A stretch of DNA of 64,000 bases from Toxorhynchites rutilus septentrionalis (GCF_029784135.1 NC_073746.1:184331983-184395982), one strand, 5' to 3'; numbered from the stretch's first letter, positions 1 to 11,250 are shown. A program made the numbers and translations. The notes: generated by a model from the letters alone, not told the origin.

Positions 1-1059
1 ATGAATAACAGATTGCCCAGATGAGCGATGAAGTGCTTGTCTGGAAAGATGAACGGGACTTCTGTTGACAATAGGATCCCTTAAAAGGGAAGTGGGCACA
101 GTACTGCACAAGCTTCTGGCTCCGTACAATGGAGTACTGTTCTGATTTATCGGATTGACAATCGTAGATCGTTCATCTATATGCAAAGCAGAGTGCTCTA
201 CTGTACCTGGCGTGTGAGCGGTCGGGTTAATTACACTAGTATGCTCACGATTTTCACCAACAGGATTGGGTTGGTTGATCGAGGACATCGCAATGTTTAT
301 GGTTGAATGTCCCTTCGGATTAAACTGTTCTCTCACGCCTTCAGCTGCGTTTTCATCAGTCATTAGACCGTTGACTTCTTCAACCCATCTCTCCACTCGA
401 CTACCAGATTCGCTATGTTTGGAGCTTGCTCGACTGGACATTTGTTCCAACAGCTCGTATTTCTCCTTCAGATAATCGCGAAACTTCTTGGCTTGCGCTT
501 CTTCGAAGACACGTTCCTCTTCCAGCTTCATTAACTGCAGCTTCAGTCGTGCCTGACATGTTGCTTTGGAAGATGCTGGCTTGCAAGGTCGCTTCTCAGA
601 ATTCGCTTCGATACTAGGAGGAATTATCACCACCTTCGGTAAACTGCTACGTTGCTGCTGTTGGTAGTTTGGACCTACAGATTGAGCCTTGGTATTATGC
701 ATCTCCACTTCAATGGCATTCGTTTCGAAAACAACCATTCCCTTACGATGTCCCGATGTCGATGGCTGTTGTTGGATTTCCTTGGCAGTTTGGCATTTTT
801 GGCAAACCCAACTTTGGTTTTCGACTTCCTGAGTGACTCCCACACACACAAAGTGGCTCCACTTATCACACCCATCGCATTGGACCATGGCCGAAGTATC
901 AGGATCATCACAATTCTCACACGCGCACCCTTGGTTACTCCTATTGGCGGATTGCATCCTACCATCCTCTGTGACCACCTCAACCACACTTCCAGCACGG
1001 TTCCTGTCGCTGCTTGAATGCTTGCCGTTCGTAGCAGATTTACTACGCGTCCCGTGCAT
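1..1059 (-). CDS. Bel/Pao-type LTR retrotransposon gag, N-terminal part with PHD-like zinc finger
   Basis: An open frame of 353 codons runs on the minus strand from an ATG at 1059 to the window edge, so the C-terminal part is missing. An in-frame TGA two codons upstream of this ATG decides the start. After a basic, Ser-rich leader there is a Cys/His cluster at about residues 47-93 (CACENCDDPDTSAMVQCDGC, then KWSHFVC and SWVCQKC). This is a C4HC3 PHD-like finger. A charged helical stretch follows at about residues 175-205 (KLEEERVFEEAQAKKF), a likely coiled coil. PHD finger followed by this LEEER helix is the layout I know from gag proteins of mosquito Bel/Pao elements. Gag would form the particle that packages element RNA; the finger's ligand is unknown. 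The family call is from recall, not from a search; the reading frame itself is clear. Confidence 0.75.
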   Translation of the reverse strand, partial: MHGTRSKSATNGKHSSSDRNRAGSVVEVVTEDGRMQSANRSNQGCACENCDDPDTSAMVQCDGCDKWSHFVCVGVTQEVENQSWVCQKCQTAKEIQQQPSTSGHRKGMVVFETNAIEVEMHNTKAQSVGPNYQQQQRSSLPKVVIIPPSIEANSEKRPCKPASSKATCQARLKLQLMKLEEERVFEEAQAKKFRDYLKEKYELLEQMSSRASSKHSESGSRVERWVEEVNGLMTDENAAEGVREQFNPKGHSTINIAMSSINQPNPVGENREHTSVINPTAHTPGTVEHSALHIDERSTIVNPINQNSTPLYGARSLCSTVPTSLLRDPIVNRSPVHLSRQALHRSSGQSVIH

Positions 1060-2034
1060 GACTCAATTCGCTCGCGTAAACGGAAATTATAAAATGTTAC
1101 GAGTGGTAACAACGGAGGGGGGTTTCTTCCGGAATTATAATTTTAGAACCCGATGTTTGAGGTCCGTAAGGCGAATTATAATTTCCGTTTAGTCCCCTTA
1201 ATAATTCCTTTTAATTTCAAGAGCAGGAACAATCGTTTTCTTGGTATTTACTAGGTTAGAAATTAGATTAATCTATATGTAATCCTCGATAGTATTAAGT
1301 AGATAATAAGTATATATAATTAATTTTAAGTATTGCGAAATTCACTTGTAAATTCTTAATTTCAACTAGCACACGTTATCGATTTGTTTATGATTCTTTT
1401 TCTCCTCTTTCACTTACCCCGACCGATGACAGACCTACCGTTCGTGTCTTATCGATCCGTCACAGGTAGGGTTGTTTTTCCTCGATCACCGAGGGACTTA
1501 TTGGTGAAGATGCGCAGCCAACTAGGGATGGCTAACACCAACCATAGGAAACTTTTCCCTATCCGGTAGGTTTGAAAAAATCGTTACAACTGTAAACCCC
1601 AAAATAGAGAGATTATAAACTTCGAAGCGTGCATTTCCACGATTTTTCTAACCAATTCAATTTCCATCTGTAATATTGGAATGCTTTACGAAAACTAAAA
1701 CCTCATCTCCTTTCAAAATTCGATTTATCAAATGAATTCAAATAAACAAAGTGTCGCTACTATGGTTACCACTGAAATAAGTCGAATCTCGCTGCCAACA
1801 ACTTCTTCAATATTAAATTGAAATTAATTCTGCACATTGATTGATCATCTTATATTAACCTTAATTTCGCTACCAGCAAGTAGATACATCAAGGATCTAA
1901 AGTCTCTCCTTTACCATCAAGGTAGAATCTTCATTCTCATTAATATCAAAGATCCGAGATCCCACAGCTCCCTTCAAGGTAGAAACATGGTGTTTAGTAT
2001 AAGGATTAATAGTTGAATTTTAGTCTGTCCGACA
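1060..2034 (-). repeat. Presumed leader and 5' LTR region of the Bel/Pao element
   Basis: This non-coding stretch lies upstream of the minus-strand gag. The sequence taaacggaaattataa at 1076 recurs inverted at 1175-1192, giving a fold-back of about 115 bp just before the gag start. A short palindrome TGTCCGACA at 2026-2034 is the kind of terminus expected at an LTR edge, so the LTR may end there. The second LTR is outside the window, so the boundaries cannot be checked here. Confidence 0.35.
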
Positions 2035-2241
2035 ATTTTTGGCGAAGACTGGATAAATAAAAATAAAAAAAAATAAAATGAGAACATATTATAGTTACCT
2101 TCTGCTTCCACCTCGTCGCCAGATTGTAGGAACCCTTATCAGTCCCAGATATTCGAAGAATCACACAGTGAGATAGGCACAACCGTTCACCATTATAGTC
2201 CGAAAAGTCATCTTTTCATGCTTATTTATCCGTTTCCGATA

Positions 2242-3480
2242 TTACGTCTCACGGCTTGCTATCATATATATGTATCTACAGTTATGCACCAGAGAACAAA
2301 ATTTCACATCTAGTTTTAGGAGAGAATTAAAAGCTTTATTGAATTCGAACACTGCACTAACATTATTAAAATCTCTCAAACATGCATAAAAAGGATTATA
2401 GTATCCATACGTCGGTTCTACTCGTAGGGAGCGAAAAAAAAGCTGGTTACGTAGTTGACGTTGAGGTACAGTTATGTTGACATTTTGAAGAAGAGACGGG
2501 CAGTCTATGTTAGCTGTCAGCAGGTCAAACACGAACAATCGTCGCAGTTTAGTTCGTCTGGATGCAAGTGTTTCAAGGTCGATTAGTTTACAGCGATCGG
2601 TATACTCCGGAAGTCTGGAACCGTTCCTCCACGGTAGCTGGCGTAGAACGTAGCGCAGGAAACATTTTCGGACTCTTTCAATTTTCATACAATGTACTGC
2701 ATGGTACGGAGCCCACACCGGGACAGCATATTCCAGTATGCTTCGCACAAGCGAACAGTACAAGGCCTTTAGAGCATGCGCAGCAGTTCATTGATGTCGG
2801 CTTGGAGGACGCAACAGTCGAGAGCTGAAGTGATGGTCCGGTATATCTTCAGATCATCCGCAAACAGCAGCAATTTTGATCGCAATCGTAGACACAGATC
2901 ATTCACAAACAGAACAAAGAGAAGAGGTCCCAATGTACTTTCCTGTGGCACACCGGAAGTAATCGCAAATTCCTTAGAATGGGTTGAACCAAGTTTAACG
3001 TAAGCTCTACGATCAGTAAGATATGATCGGATCCATTCAGTCACCCATGAAGGTAAGCCCATTCGAGACATCTTGTTGACCATCAGCTCATGTGAAACTC
3101 TATTGAAGGCTTTCGAGAAGTCAACGTAGATGGAATCGACTTGGCCGCTTTTTTCTATGACTTTGTTCACTTCATATGTATAACTCATCAGGTTACATGT
3201 CGTGGAGCGCTTCTTGATTAATTAGTGCTGGTATTCGCTTATAAGTATCTGCGAATTTCTCAGCAGTACTCCATGGATAATCTTCTCGAAAATTTTCCCA
3301 ATGCAGTACAAAATGGAAATACCGCAATAGTTCTCAACTTTGTTGAACTATAGCAGCAACTTTCCACGCATCAGGAAAAATGTTGCTCTGTAGTGATCGG
3401 TTGAATAGCATGGCGATAGGGAAAGCTCATTCTTTGCACATTCTTTGAGGAAGGACGGCGATAGACCTTTGAGAGAGGCG
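2242..3480 (-). pseudogene. Jockey-superfamily LINE reverse transcriptase, broken
   Basis: Minus-strand reading gives successive blocks of a non-LTR reverse transcriptase in the correct order but in different frames. First come LKECAKNELSLSIAMLFNRS and a FPDAWK block (about 3470-3330), then VDSIYVDFSKAFNRVSHEL (about 3140-3085), TSGVPQESTLGPLLFVLF and the catalytic LLFADDLK (about 2855). After a gap comes the C-terminal LYCSLVRSILEYAVPVW block with a LPWRNGSRLPEY region. About 100 residues normally found between the FADD block and the LVRSILEY block are missing, which indicates an internal deletion near 2766. The usual GVPQGS motif reads GVPQES. Frameshifts lie upstream of 3188. The element is dead. 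Jockey-type is the best fit; CR1-like is possible. Confidence 0.75.
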
Positions 3481-4321
3481 AGTTTAAAAAACTACATAAA
3501 CATAAACATAAACGCCCATGCGTACACGGATGCAAACAAAGAGTTTATCAAAAGTATCTGATAGTAAAATCAGATGCGTTCCACTGGTAGTGAGCGCCAT
3601 TCAATGAACCAGGCTTGTGCGAGCCGTTGATGGCAAGCACCAGAGTGAACGTGTAAGCAATCACAGTATAAAAACAGGGGATCGGTTTAGGACCACCCCG
3701 ACTTTTCCCAAATAACGGTATGCTGTGTACTACAGGTAGATTCAATTTATATAGCTTATTTTGATGAACATACCATAAGCAATTAAAATTGCCTTATTTC
3801 GCAATGTTTCGAAATGTGAAAGAATATTGAACTCATTTTCTATACAGGTCAAAAATATTTCTTCACTGTTTTCGAAGCAATGAAAACGCAAAATGGCTCT
3901 AAAACGCTAGAATGAAGAGAGCCAGATAAAAGTCACCATATCATCAAATTGTCAGCGCTGTGACACCATTCATAAGCATTATCTTACAATTCTTTCCTAG
4001 CACTAATTCAGCATCTCTAATGCCAAATGGTATACCTGCTTTTTTATGCTTATAGGCTTTATATCATCACATTATCAATGCATATAAACATTAAAACCTT
4101 ACTGAAAGTTCTTTGTGCGCATTTAGTGTTACCATATAATCATTAGGATAAAATATATAAAAAGCATTAATGAAGCCCTACATGCGTATTTTGTGCTACC
4201 ATATAACAGCCACGGCGTTGTGTACAATCCGTTCGTCAAAATGTCGAAGCACACAAAGTTTACTTTGAGTTTGCCCCGGCCTATGTCCTCGCTGGAATTG
4301 ACATGATATCCGCATCGTCTC
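3481..4321. other. No gene seen
   Basis: This stretch begins with a short ATAAAC repeat at 3495-3510, possibly the edge of the LINE insertion. I recognise no coding sequence or structured element in the rest; it is AT-rich. Confidence 0.4.
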
Positions 4322-4957
4322 TTAACCCATTAGTGACCAGCGCATGAAATTTAATACGCAGAAATGCGCGTTTTTGAAAATCTGTTTTTGATGAAACTAA
4401 AGTGTTAGGCCATGTTCTCACTGCAGCGGGGCGTCAACGTGGTGTGAGCGGGGCGTGTTCACTTCTCGTCACGATATTTTGATCCACTCACATGAAAATT
4501 GTCAATGTGTGTTTTTGAATGAAAGAATGAAAAATTGTTTATTTTTAAATATTCCAACATCGTTGGACGTATTCGGCTAAAAACTCGGAGGGTTAAAAAA
4601 GCAAAAAAAAAATAAATTATGTCACTACTACAAACAAACATATGCAAGAGAGAGGCGGTGAAGTACAAATATCACCGGCGTTAAGTGTTTTAGTTTGCAC
4701 GCCAGCCACACGCCAAAACCACGCTCACGACACGTCAACCTGGTGTGATCACATCAGTAAGACCACACACGATTAATCGTAAGCGTCACACGCCCCTCCC
4801 AAGCCACGCTGACGCCCCAGTGTCGCCCCAGTGACGCTGCAGTGTCATTTTATCTGTCATTTTTGTTGTTTTGTTGTGTATTGAAGCTTGCAAAGATCGA
4901 GTTTCCCACAAAAGTCGCAAAGTAAACATAACCTACACCTGGGCAGTAATGGGTTAA
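4322..4957. mobile_element. PiggyBac-like MITE with TTAA target duplication
   Basis: The segment opens TTAACCCATTAGTG and closes AGTAATGGGTTAA. TTAA flanks on both sides of termini starting CCC are the piggyBac signature. There is no transposase frame, so it is non-autonomous. Inside it, 4419-4844 has its own inverted ends (CACTGCAGCG...CGCTGCAGTG), followed inward by GC-rich GGGGCGTCA/TGACGCCCC blocks. This suggests a second short element inserted within the first. Confidence 0.65.
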
Positions 4958-6210
4958 GCGGAAAAAATTAAACGAGATGAGACGTGAGCACCAAAGCTTA
5001 TTCAGTACACTCTAAGCCATTTTAGTCGAGAGAAAATTAGACAACCTGGAGAGTGATGAAGGTTACAATACAACCTCTCAAACCCACCACGGAGCACCGT
5101 GTATGTAAATGCGTTACATTATACCTTATGAATTCGCCTAACCTCGAGAACGACTTGTTCAGAAAAAACATACCGATTTGTGATAAGTTCAGAAGATGGA
5201 GGTTATCCATATTTTATGGCAAACACTGTTGAAGGAAAATTTGCATAATCAACAATTTGTAAAATATGTTTTGTGAATATCAAAAATATTTTCTACACGT
5301 GTGGATTGTTGAATCTTTATGAAACTTGCGTGAAATGAATTTAAACAAAGATTCGCGATCGATAATACAGATTGTAACAGGCCGATTGGCTGCAACACGT
5401 TAATATTACTATTGTTTTGATTTGTGCTTGCATTATTAAATGTATTGCGGGCCATCATATATAATCTAACTTGAATACATAACATGAGGACAGAGCCAAT
5501 CAACATGTTAATCCCTAGACAAAGTGGAATTCGTGTTTCTTTAAATTCCGGTTTTTACCTACGGCTGCAACAAGCTTTTGTTTTGATACTCAATGGTCCA
5601 GCGATCTCGCGTGGTTGAATGATCGAACAGTTATTATTAAACACGTGTTGAGTGTACACTGGAATCAAAATATAGTCACAGCAGATAGACACGGTCTTTC
5701 TTTATCTGACGCTGATGAGATTTTAAAATCCTCCAAGTAGAAGAAAATGTGTCCCCAAACCTTATCAGCTGTTTTGCTTGATCTGTGTGCGTGCTCTCTA
5801 ATCATTTTTGGATGTATGTTCTTAATTAAATAACATTCATAGTTGTTTGAACCAATATAGTAGAGGCAATAGCTCTGTGTACGAAGCAATAATTCTTCGA
5901 TGAAATGTTTTCTTCCGCATGGCATACGAAGCCCTCCGGAACGTGGGCTTTCAAAAATTAAGATAGACTTAATCAGTGTTTTGACGAAGTGACATCGTGA
6001 GTTTAAGAAAGTGAGATTGAGACGGTCTGAATCAGAATATAAGCGCAACGTTATCTCTTTGACAAGAAAGGTTTGCTTTGCGTAGTGAAAACGTTAAAGC
6101 ACAAAATAAATAGATGCGATCATTCCAAGTTGAAGCGGCGAAGATTCACGCGGATAGTCAATCCCTGTGCATCCTCCCATCGTTGGTCGGAGTGCTGTGT
6201 TTACATGAAC
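4958..6210. other. No gene recognised; upstream flank of gene 1
   Basis: AT-rich sequence between the piggyBac-like MITE and the putative gene 1 promoter. I see no convincing coding region, and the open frames here look random. Confidence 0.4.
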
Positions 6211-6246
6211 TATAAAGTGTAATTTATTATTTGCATAAATCAGTTC
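6211..6246 (+). promoter_or_regulatory. Candidate core promoter of gene 1 (TATA plus arthropod initiator)
   Basis: TATAAA at 6211-6216 is followed by TCAGTT at 6240-6245, which matches the arthropod initiator. The initiator A at 6242 lies 31 bp from the first T of the TATA box, the standard spacing. Transcription from here would give a 5' UTR of about 70 nt before the ATG at 6313. A second TCAGT occurs at 6257-6261. Confidence 0.45.
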
Positions 6247-6312
6247 AGCAAAGCGATCAGTGCAACTAGAGAAAATAACGCAAATTATTGATTTTTGATT
6301 AACTTCAACGAC

Positions 6313-6406
6313 ATGGCAGAGAACAAGAAAAAAGGGCAAACTGTTAACGTTGATCATGTCGCTTACTATCATACCTATAAGTACAATTCACTCCAGAGGC
6401 TAAATA
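6313..6406 (+). CDS. Gene 1, coding exon 1: two-pass membrane protein with APD1-4-like domains
   Basis: This exon encodes 31 residues plus one base of codon 32. It ends at a strong donor (A|GTAAGTAT at 6407). The next exon begins at 15404 after a polypyrimidine tract and CAG. The split codon A+AA gives Lys32 and the frame runs on without a break. The exon is hydrophilic (MAENKKKGQTVNVDHV...) and gives a short cytosolic N-terminus with YYHTYKYNSLQRLN next to the membrane segment. No better upstream exon is visible: the frame at the exon 2 acceptor needs one base from the previous exon, which this exon supplies. The start follows the candidate TATA/Inr promoter. The exon call is by splice logic, not by homology search. 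Confidence 0.65.
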
Positions 6407-6819
6407 GTAAGTATCATAACATTCTGATTAACACACTGTTTTGTGGTCATCTAGGATTCCTAATCGATTTCGATGAATTGGTAATCATAGTTATCAAAAT
6501 AATTGAGTCAGACTATATTTTAGTTCTCAAAAATAATGCGCAAGAAATGATAAATTTTATTAAGAACTGTCGAAGGATGAAAAAGGTTTCCTGTTAATTC
6601 CAGCAGTATAAAGAATTGTCTAAAAAAATTTAACAGTTCAAATCGGTTACTAACTAAGTAACTGCAGCTTAGAGACATGACGCACTAAATTGAAGTTGCC
6701 TCAATGGAATCTCTTTAAATGATTTATACGTTTTCGGATACACATGATACATCCTTTGATTGATATTTTATACAATTGTAATTTGATACGAATTTATATG
6801 CGACCTAGTATGTGCAAAA

Positions 6820-6930
6820 GTTATACGATCTAATGTTTGCTCCGATGGAATTCGAATTCCGGTTGTTTAGATGATAAGCAACAACTATCTCGCACGGCTA
6901 CCTGGAATATGATTCTAGAGCAGTTGAAAC
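6820..6930 (-). repeat. Possible tRNA-derived SINE remnant
   Basis: On the minus strand GGTAGCCGTGCGAGATAGTTG is followed about 40 bp later by CCGGAATTCGAATTCC, resembling pol III A and B boxes. It lacks a convincing tRNA acceptor stem, so it is not a tRNA gene. The upstream motif ATATGCGACCTAGTATGTGC recurs in altered form near 11610. Confidence 0.35.
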
Positions 6931-7311
6931 TCAAACATATAATACATATAATATAATAAAAGATGCAATCGGATACCTCATTCCTGGTCGCCTATTGTAT
7001 TTTAGTGGAAATGTCTTGAAATTTATATACAAAAGGTCAAGTAAGGTTCAGTACTACGTTTTTAGGTATTCAAATAACAGGAAGTATAAATTTTCATTCA
7101 GATTTTACCAATTTAACTTCCTATACACGCGTATAGATCTGACAGACCGATCATCAATAAGGTGGCCGAATTAAATGTCTATTAAAATTGAATCAAGTTA
7201 ATAAAAAACAATTTCTGGAGTTTTTCACTAAATTATATCTTTTTAGTTGAATAAATACAAATAACGTCTAAAAACACACAATAGCAATATCACAGAGACG
7301 CGCACAATCCT

Positions 7312-7396
7312 TTTTCTTCTTAAATGGCACTAACGTTCCTAGAGGAACTTCGCCGTCTCACTTAGTATTACTTTCGTCATTTTTATTAGAAATTAG
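7312..7396 (-). repeat. SINE-like 3' end fragment
   Basis: On the minus strand this reads ...ATAAAAATGACG...GACGGCGAAGTTCCTC...CGTTAGTGCC and ends in an AAGAAGAAAA tail. I recall this sequence as a common interspersed repeat of culicine mosquitoes. It is only a fragment. Confidence 0.4.
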
Positions 7397-7535
7397 GGGC
7401 TGTCCACATACCACGTGGACAGAAAAAGCATGATTTTAGACACCCCCTTCCCCCTCCGTGGACAAGCGTGGACATTCCTTATACCCCTCCCCCTGTTGTC
7501 CACGTGGACGTTCCTCCAGTTTTGAGGAAAAAATC
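7396..7535. repeat. End of a CCACGTGG-type MITE
   Basis: The segment starts GGGGCTGTCCACATACCACG and contains repeated GTGGACAAGCGTGGA and GTCCACGTGGAC boxes within a C-rich region. The same boxes recur at 11086-11150 (GTCCACGTGGAC, GTGGACAAGCGTGGA). The two segments therefore look like terminal parts of one repeat family. Confidence 0.45.
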
Positions 7536-8104
7536 AAGAAATTCTATTTTTTTTCGCTTAAATTTCATTTCAAGTTTGTTTCTATTTTTATTGATAAAAA
7601 TTATAGCCTCACCAATGGTAGCGAACATTGTCCGGGAGCTCATTATTTTCTTCCGAATTCCATTCACATTATCTCCATATCCATTTCAAAATATCGATTG
7701 TGAGCTTATTCTCGAGTATTTTTATTAAAGCTGGCTGGCTGTTTGAATTTTCTAAAATCAGACAATGAAATCAAGCACTTTGTTTGAAAACAGAATTTTA
7801 TCGTCTAAACATCAATGACTTTCGCTTTTACAGGTTCGGTAGTGCCTGATGGCTATAATGAACCTAGCAAAAACCAAAACACAAACAGTATGGGTTGACC
7901 TACAACCCTTATTTGTTAAATCGTGCCAAATATTGTCCTGAAAAATTCGTGCCGATTCTAAGGAAAAAACCAAAAGCATATTTTTGTAGACATACATCTT
8001 TTCGATCATAGATGCACCGTTTTTTCCTGAATATTTCAGCATCCTTCATGCAACATGAGAATTCCGTGCTATGCAGTAAGTCGAAGTTCTTACAAGAATC
8101 TTAA

Positions 8105-9300
8105 CACTCCTATACTCGCGCATTGGTCTGTCAGACCGAGAAATCAATAATTCGTTCATTTCTCAGAAAATACCAACACTACGACTTTGAGATTCTCTCT
8201 AGCTTCGTTATTCGTCGTTCGTCGTCGTTTAGCGTATCCACTTTCGGTCTGACACACCGACGCGAGTATAGGAGTAATTTTTTTGGACAAGTGCCTTTTT
8301 TCATATTCTAGAATATTGTTGAAAGAAATGTATAAATTAATGTTAGTGGCGTGGAATATTTATTGAATATAATGCATAAGATCATTACCCGACTATTCTT
8401 ATTTGATTTCAGTCCCTTTTGTAACTGGGTTGAACGGATCCATATATTAACTATTCGACGATATATTCGTCGTTAGATTCATGCGTTCAAAAGCAAAATA
8501 TAAATGTTTGACTTTCGTATATTTATTTGCTTAATTAATTTGTTAATGGTCATACATATACACACTTGTAAAAGAATTTCACTTGTGGAAGAATTGTAAA
8601 CAGTAAACTATAAACTAAACGGTGACTTATGGTAATTTTGAACAGTTACAGTTTCGGCGATATTTTTTTATAATGGACAATATCAACAAGAAAACAAGAA
8701 AAAGAAAAGGAAGTTCCTAGAAATCATTTCATATCATCTTTTTATGCCCATCTATAAAAAAACATTAATTCTTAGTTTACCAAGGATACAGAGACGAAGA
8801 ATATGCAAACTTCATATTCCAGAACCTTTATCATCTGGTAATTATCTGGAAGGTCGTTATACATTCTTCTCTTCGATAAAAGACCCGAAAAATACGCAAC
8901 AACTGCATGAAATGTAAAAAATATGTTTGTTTCGAATATGCAGTTATGCTATGTTCTGATTCTTACTCCAATGAAACCACAATCGATTAATACGTTTTTA
9001 TGTTATTTTATAACTCTTACTTTTGATTAATAACAGTGAAAAATTTGAATTTCGTTATTTGTGTTGGAGTATCGAAAATTACTCTGTTTTGAGGAGGCTG
9101 AATTAGAAGACTATTAAAACATAAAAAAGACGAAGGAAACATATTTTTTTGAGTTTTTTCATTCAATCATACCTTCTTCTTCAAACAAATGTCAATAAAG
9201 CCTGAAAAATACACAATGTCAACATTACAGAGAAGTTCAATTTTCGGTCTGTGACACCGTGAGTATACGTGTTATGATTTTGCACGCGAGTACAGGAGGG
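8105..9300. mobile_element. 1.2-kb TTAA-flanked MITE, ends CTCCTRTACTCGCG, copy 1
   Basis: It is flanked by TTAA on both sides (8101-8104, 9301-9304). The ends are CACTCCTATACTCGCG and CGCGAGTACAGGAGGG, which are inverted repeats. An inner palindrome GGTCTGTCAGACC lies near 8130, and an inner copy of the end motif lies at about 8260-8275. There is no transposase frame. An inverted copy fills 34132-35369. The TTAA duplication suggests mobilisation by a piggyBac-type transposase. Confidence 0.7.
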
Positions 9301-9330
9301 TTAACAGTTAATAATCTGAAGATGCAAGAT

Positions 9331-9565
9331 CTGGGGTGGCAGTGCGCAACGAAACGAGTAACTCGTTTCGAGAAAACTCGAACTCAAATAGAATTGGTTT
9401 TAGTATTATGTATCTTTTTCAAGTTAATATTTTCAGTGTACTAGATTTTGAGCAAAATTTGTCTCGTAGAGAAATGTAAAATTTTTGGTTCGTAAATAAA
9501 GCTAAGTCAAAGTGGGCGAAACGAACAAAAATCACTCGTTTCGAAATGCGCAATGTCACCCCTGG
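9331..9565. mobile_element. Short palindromic MITE, ends GGGGTGRCAKTGCGCA
   Basis: CTGGGGTGGCAGTGCGCA at the left is matched in inverted form by TGCGCAATGTCACCCCTGG at the right. Both continue inward into GAAACGAGT motifs. It is about 235 bp and non-coding. No clear target duplication was found. Confidence 0.6.
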
Positions 9566-9972
9566 TGTGTAAGGTGGGTGGAGTTTTAGAAGTGCCCTAT
9601 AAACGTTCTGGATCGCTGATTTTCATACGTTCAGCTAGAAGCAGTACTTTTTGGAATTCGTCGAAACTAGTTGCTTGGTAGAAGCTCATGATACAGATTT
9701 TCTTCCAGCCCTACCAGACCCAGCAATAACTTTCTTCAAGCGAAAACCTGCTTCGGTGTTCCATTCACTTGCTAAAATTTTTTTAACTCAACATTCTTGC
9801 GAATGATTTGCCTTTTACAATTCACTACAAATATGTATTTTCGTGGTGTTTATGAAACGAATCGCAGATTGAGATAAGTCCCTTCAAGTGTTTTTCGATA
9901 AAATAAATCCTTATTTGAACCCCCTCACAAATCCGGTCGGATTTGAAATAAGCACAATGTTGCGTTCTTTAA

Positions 9973-10330
9973 GAGGGTATTCTAGTCTGGAAAATTGAAA
10001 AAAAAAATCAATTTTTTTTCTTCATATTTCTCTAATTCAGACATTTAAGAATATACCATAGAAGAGACCTTACGAAAATCTCATTATTTACCAAGTTATA
10101 GCCATTTTAGTGATGCGTGATGCGGCCATAACAATTAACTTCAAACGAGTTTTTCTTGAAACATGTTTACACGGCTTACACGAAATCTCAAGTTCTACTT
10201 ATTCGATCTATGTTTATATGAATACAATCTGTATGCATCTCTCTATCGCATGAACCTATAAAAAATTATAATTTCGTAACTTTACTATTTTAAAAAAATC
10301 AAGAAACTTAAAAAAATGCAACATCTTTTT
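9973..10330. repeat. Partial copy of the GGGTATTCTAGTCT MITE
   Basis: Following TTAA at 9969-9972, this segment parallels the complete element at 44446-45178. Shared blocks include GGTATTCTAGTCT, TTTAAGAATATACC, CATCTCTCTATCGCATGAAC and AAAAAATTATAA. The right half of the element is missing. Confidence 0.6.
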
Positions 10331-10498
10331 TTTTCTTCAAAATATTAGTCCATGCATTGTTGCATGTTTGCATGTTGCATGCATGTTTTTCGTGATGTTT
10401 CGTTTCTCATGAACGGTGATTTTCGACATCTGTAGCGAATCTACTAATTCATGGGCATCAAGGATTAATCTTTTCTTTTAATTAATCAGCAGTAGCAG

Positions 10499-10696
10499 CA
10501 TGGACTTTCCAGACAACTCAAAAGAAGCGTATTACAAAAATTACCAGATATCAATGAAGAACAACATCATTGCAATGATCTCCAGAAATACGGCCGTACA
10601 CTCATGGAAGAATTTGTTGTTCGTTTGAATGTTCAGAAATCCTTGAGAGTTCTCGAAAAAAAACCAAACAGTTTTGTCATCAAGAGCAAAAGTTGA
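10499..10696 (+). other. Short coding-like open frame in intron 1, unrecognised
   Basis: Sixty-five codons run open from about 10499 to a TGA at 10694, with no in-frame ATG near the left end. An acceptor-like tract (CTTTTAATTAATCAG) precedes it. The translation begins HGLSRQLKRSVLQKLPDINE and is charged and helical in composition. I do not recognise the family. It could be a decayed exon, a transposon fragment or chance. Confidence 0.2.
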
Positions 10697-11085
10697 ATTC
10701 AACCCGCACTTAAGTCGTGATTTTTAATACTACAAAAATACAACATTCTTTGTGTTACTGGATGTCTTTATCCTGACGGATTTAATGGCCCTCTATTACC
10801 GATTGATATAAATTGATGGATCCTAGTTCATGTGCATTACCTTCAGAATATACATTTCAGGAAAGTGGCTCAGTCATATGAAAAAATATGGATGTTTGAC
10901 CGAGCAGCACTCTCAGGCAGTTCAGTATTTTTATTGATAAATACTGAGTACTCAGGGCGGGCGTGAAGTTCAAAAAATCGTGGAAATAAATGATGATAGT
11001 CTCACCTCATTCTCCTACAAATACAAAACAGATCTCATTCAATTTTGACTATCAACCTGAATGTTTTACTTTAAAAAGTACTCAA

Positions 11086-11160
11086 CGTGTCCACGTGGAC
11101 ATTATCAAAACCCCCTCCCTCCTCACCGTGGACAAGCGTGGAGTAAATTATCTGACGAAA
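11086..11160. repeat. CCACGTGG-type MITE end, second occurrence
   Basis: GTGTCCACGTGGACATTATC and CCGTGGACAAGCGTGGAG repeat the boxes seen at 7440-7510, again next to a pyrimidine-rich CCCCCTCCCTCC tract. Confidence 0.45.
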
Positions 11161-11162
11161 AA

Positions 11163-11250
11163 TTCCCCCGACCAGAACCGAACCCAAACCCCCGGCATGT
11201 TAGGTGTGACGCTAACCACTCGGCCACGAGAGCACGCACAATCCAGAGAT
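11163..11250 (-). repeat. tRNA-Ser-like SINE head with pol III A and B boxes
   Basis: On the minus strand GTGGCCGAGTGGTTAGCG (A box, + strand 11209-11226) is followed by a GTCACACCTAACATGCCGGG region and GGGTTCGGTTCTGG (B box, + strand 11172-11185). This is the tRNA-related head of a SINE family I recall from mosquitoes. The B box carries a substitution, and the acceptor stem and anticodon arm do not fold as a tRNA. Confidence 0.5.

Noticed and set aside
675..1112. 145-codon minus-strand frame overlapping the Bel/Pao gag
   Set aside because: It is in a different frame from the gag, which carries the ordered PHD cysteines; this frame has no such pattern.
11163..11250. tRNA gene on the minus strand
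   Set aside because: A and B boxes are visible, but the acceptor stem and anticodon arm do not fold and the B box is altered; a SINE head fits better.
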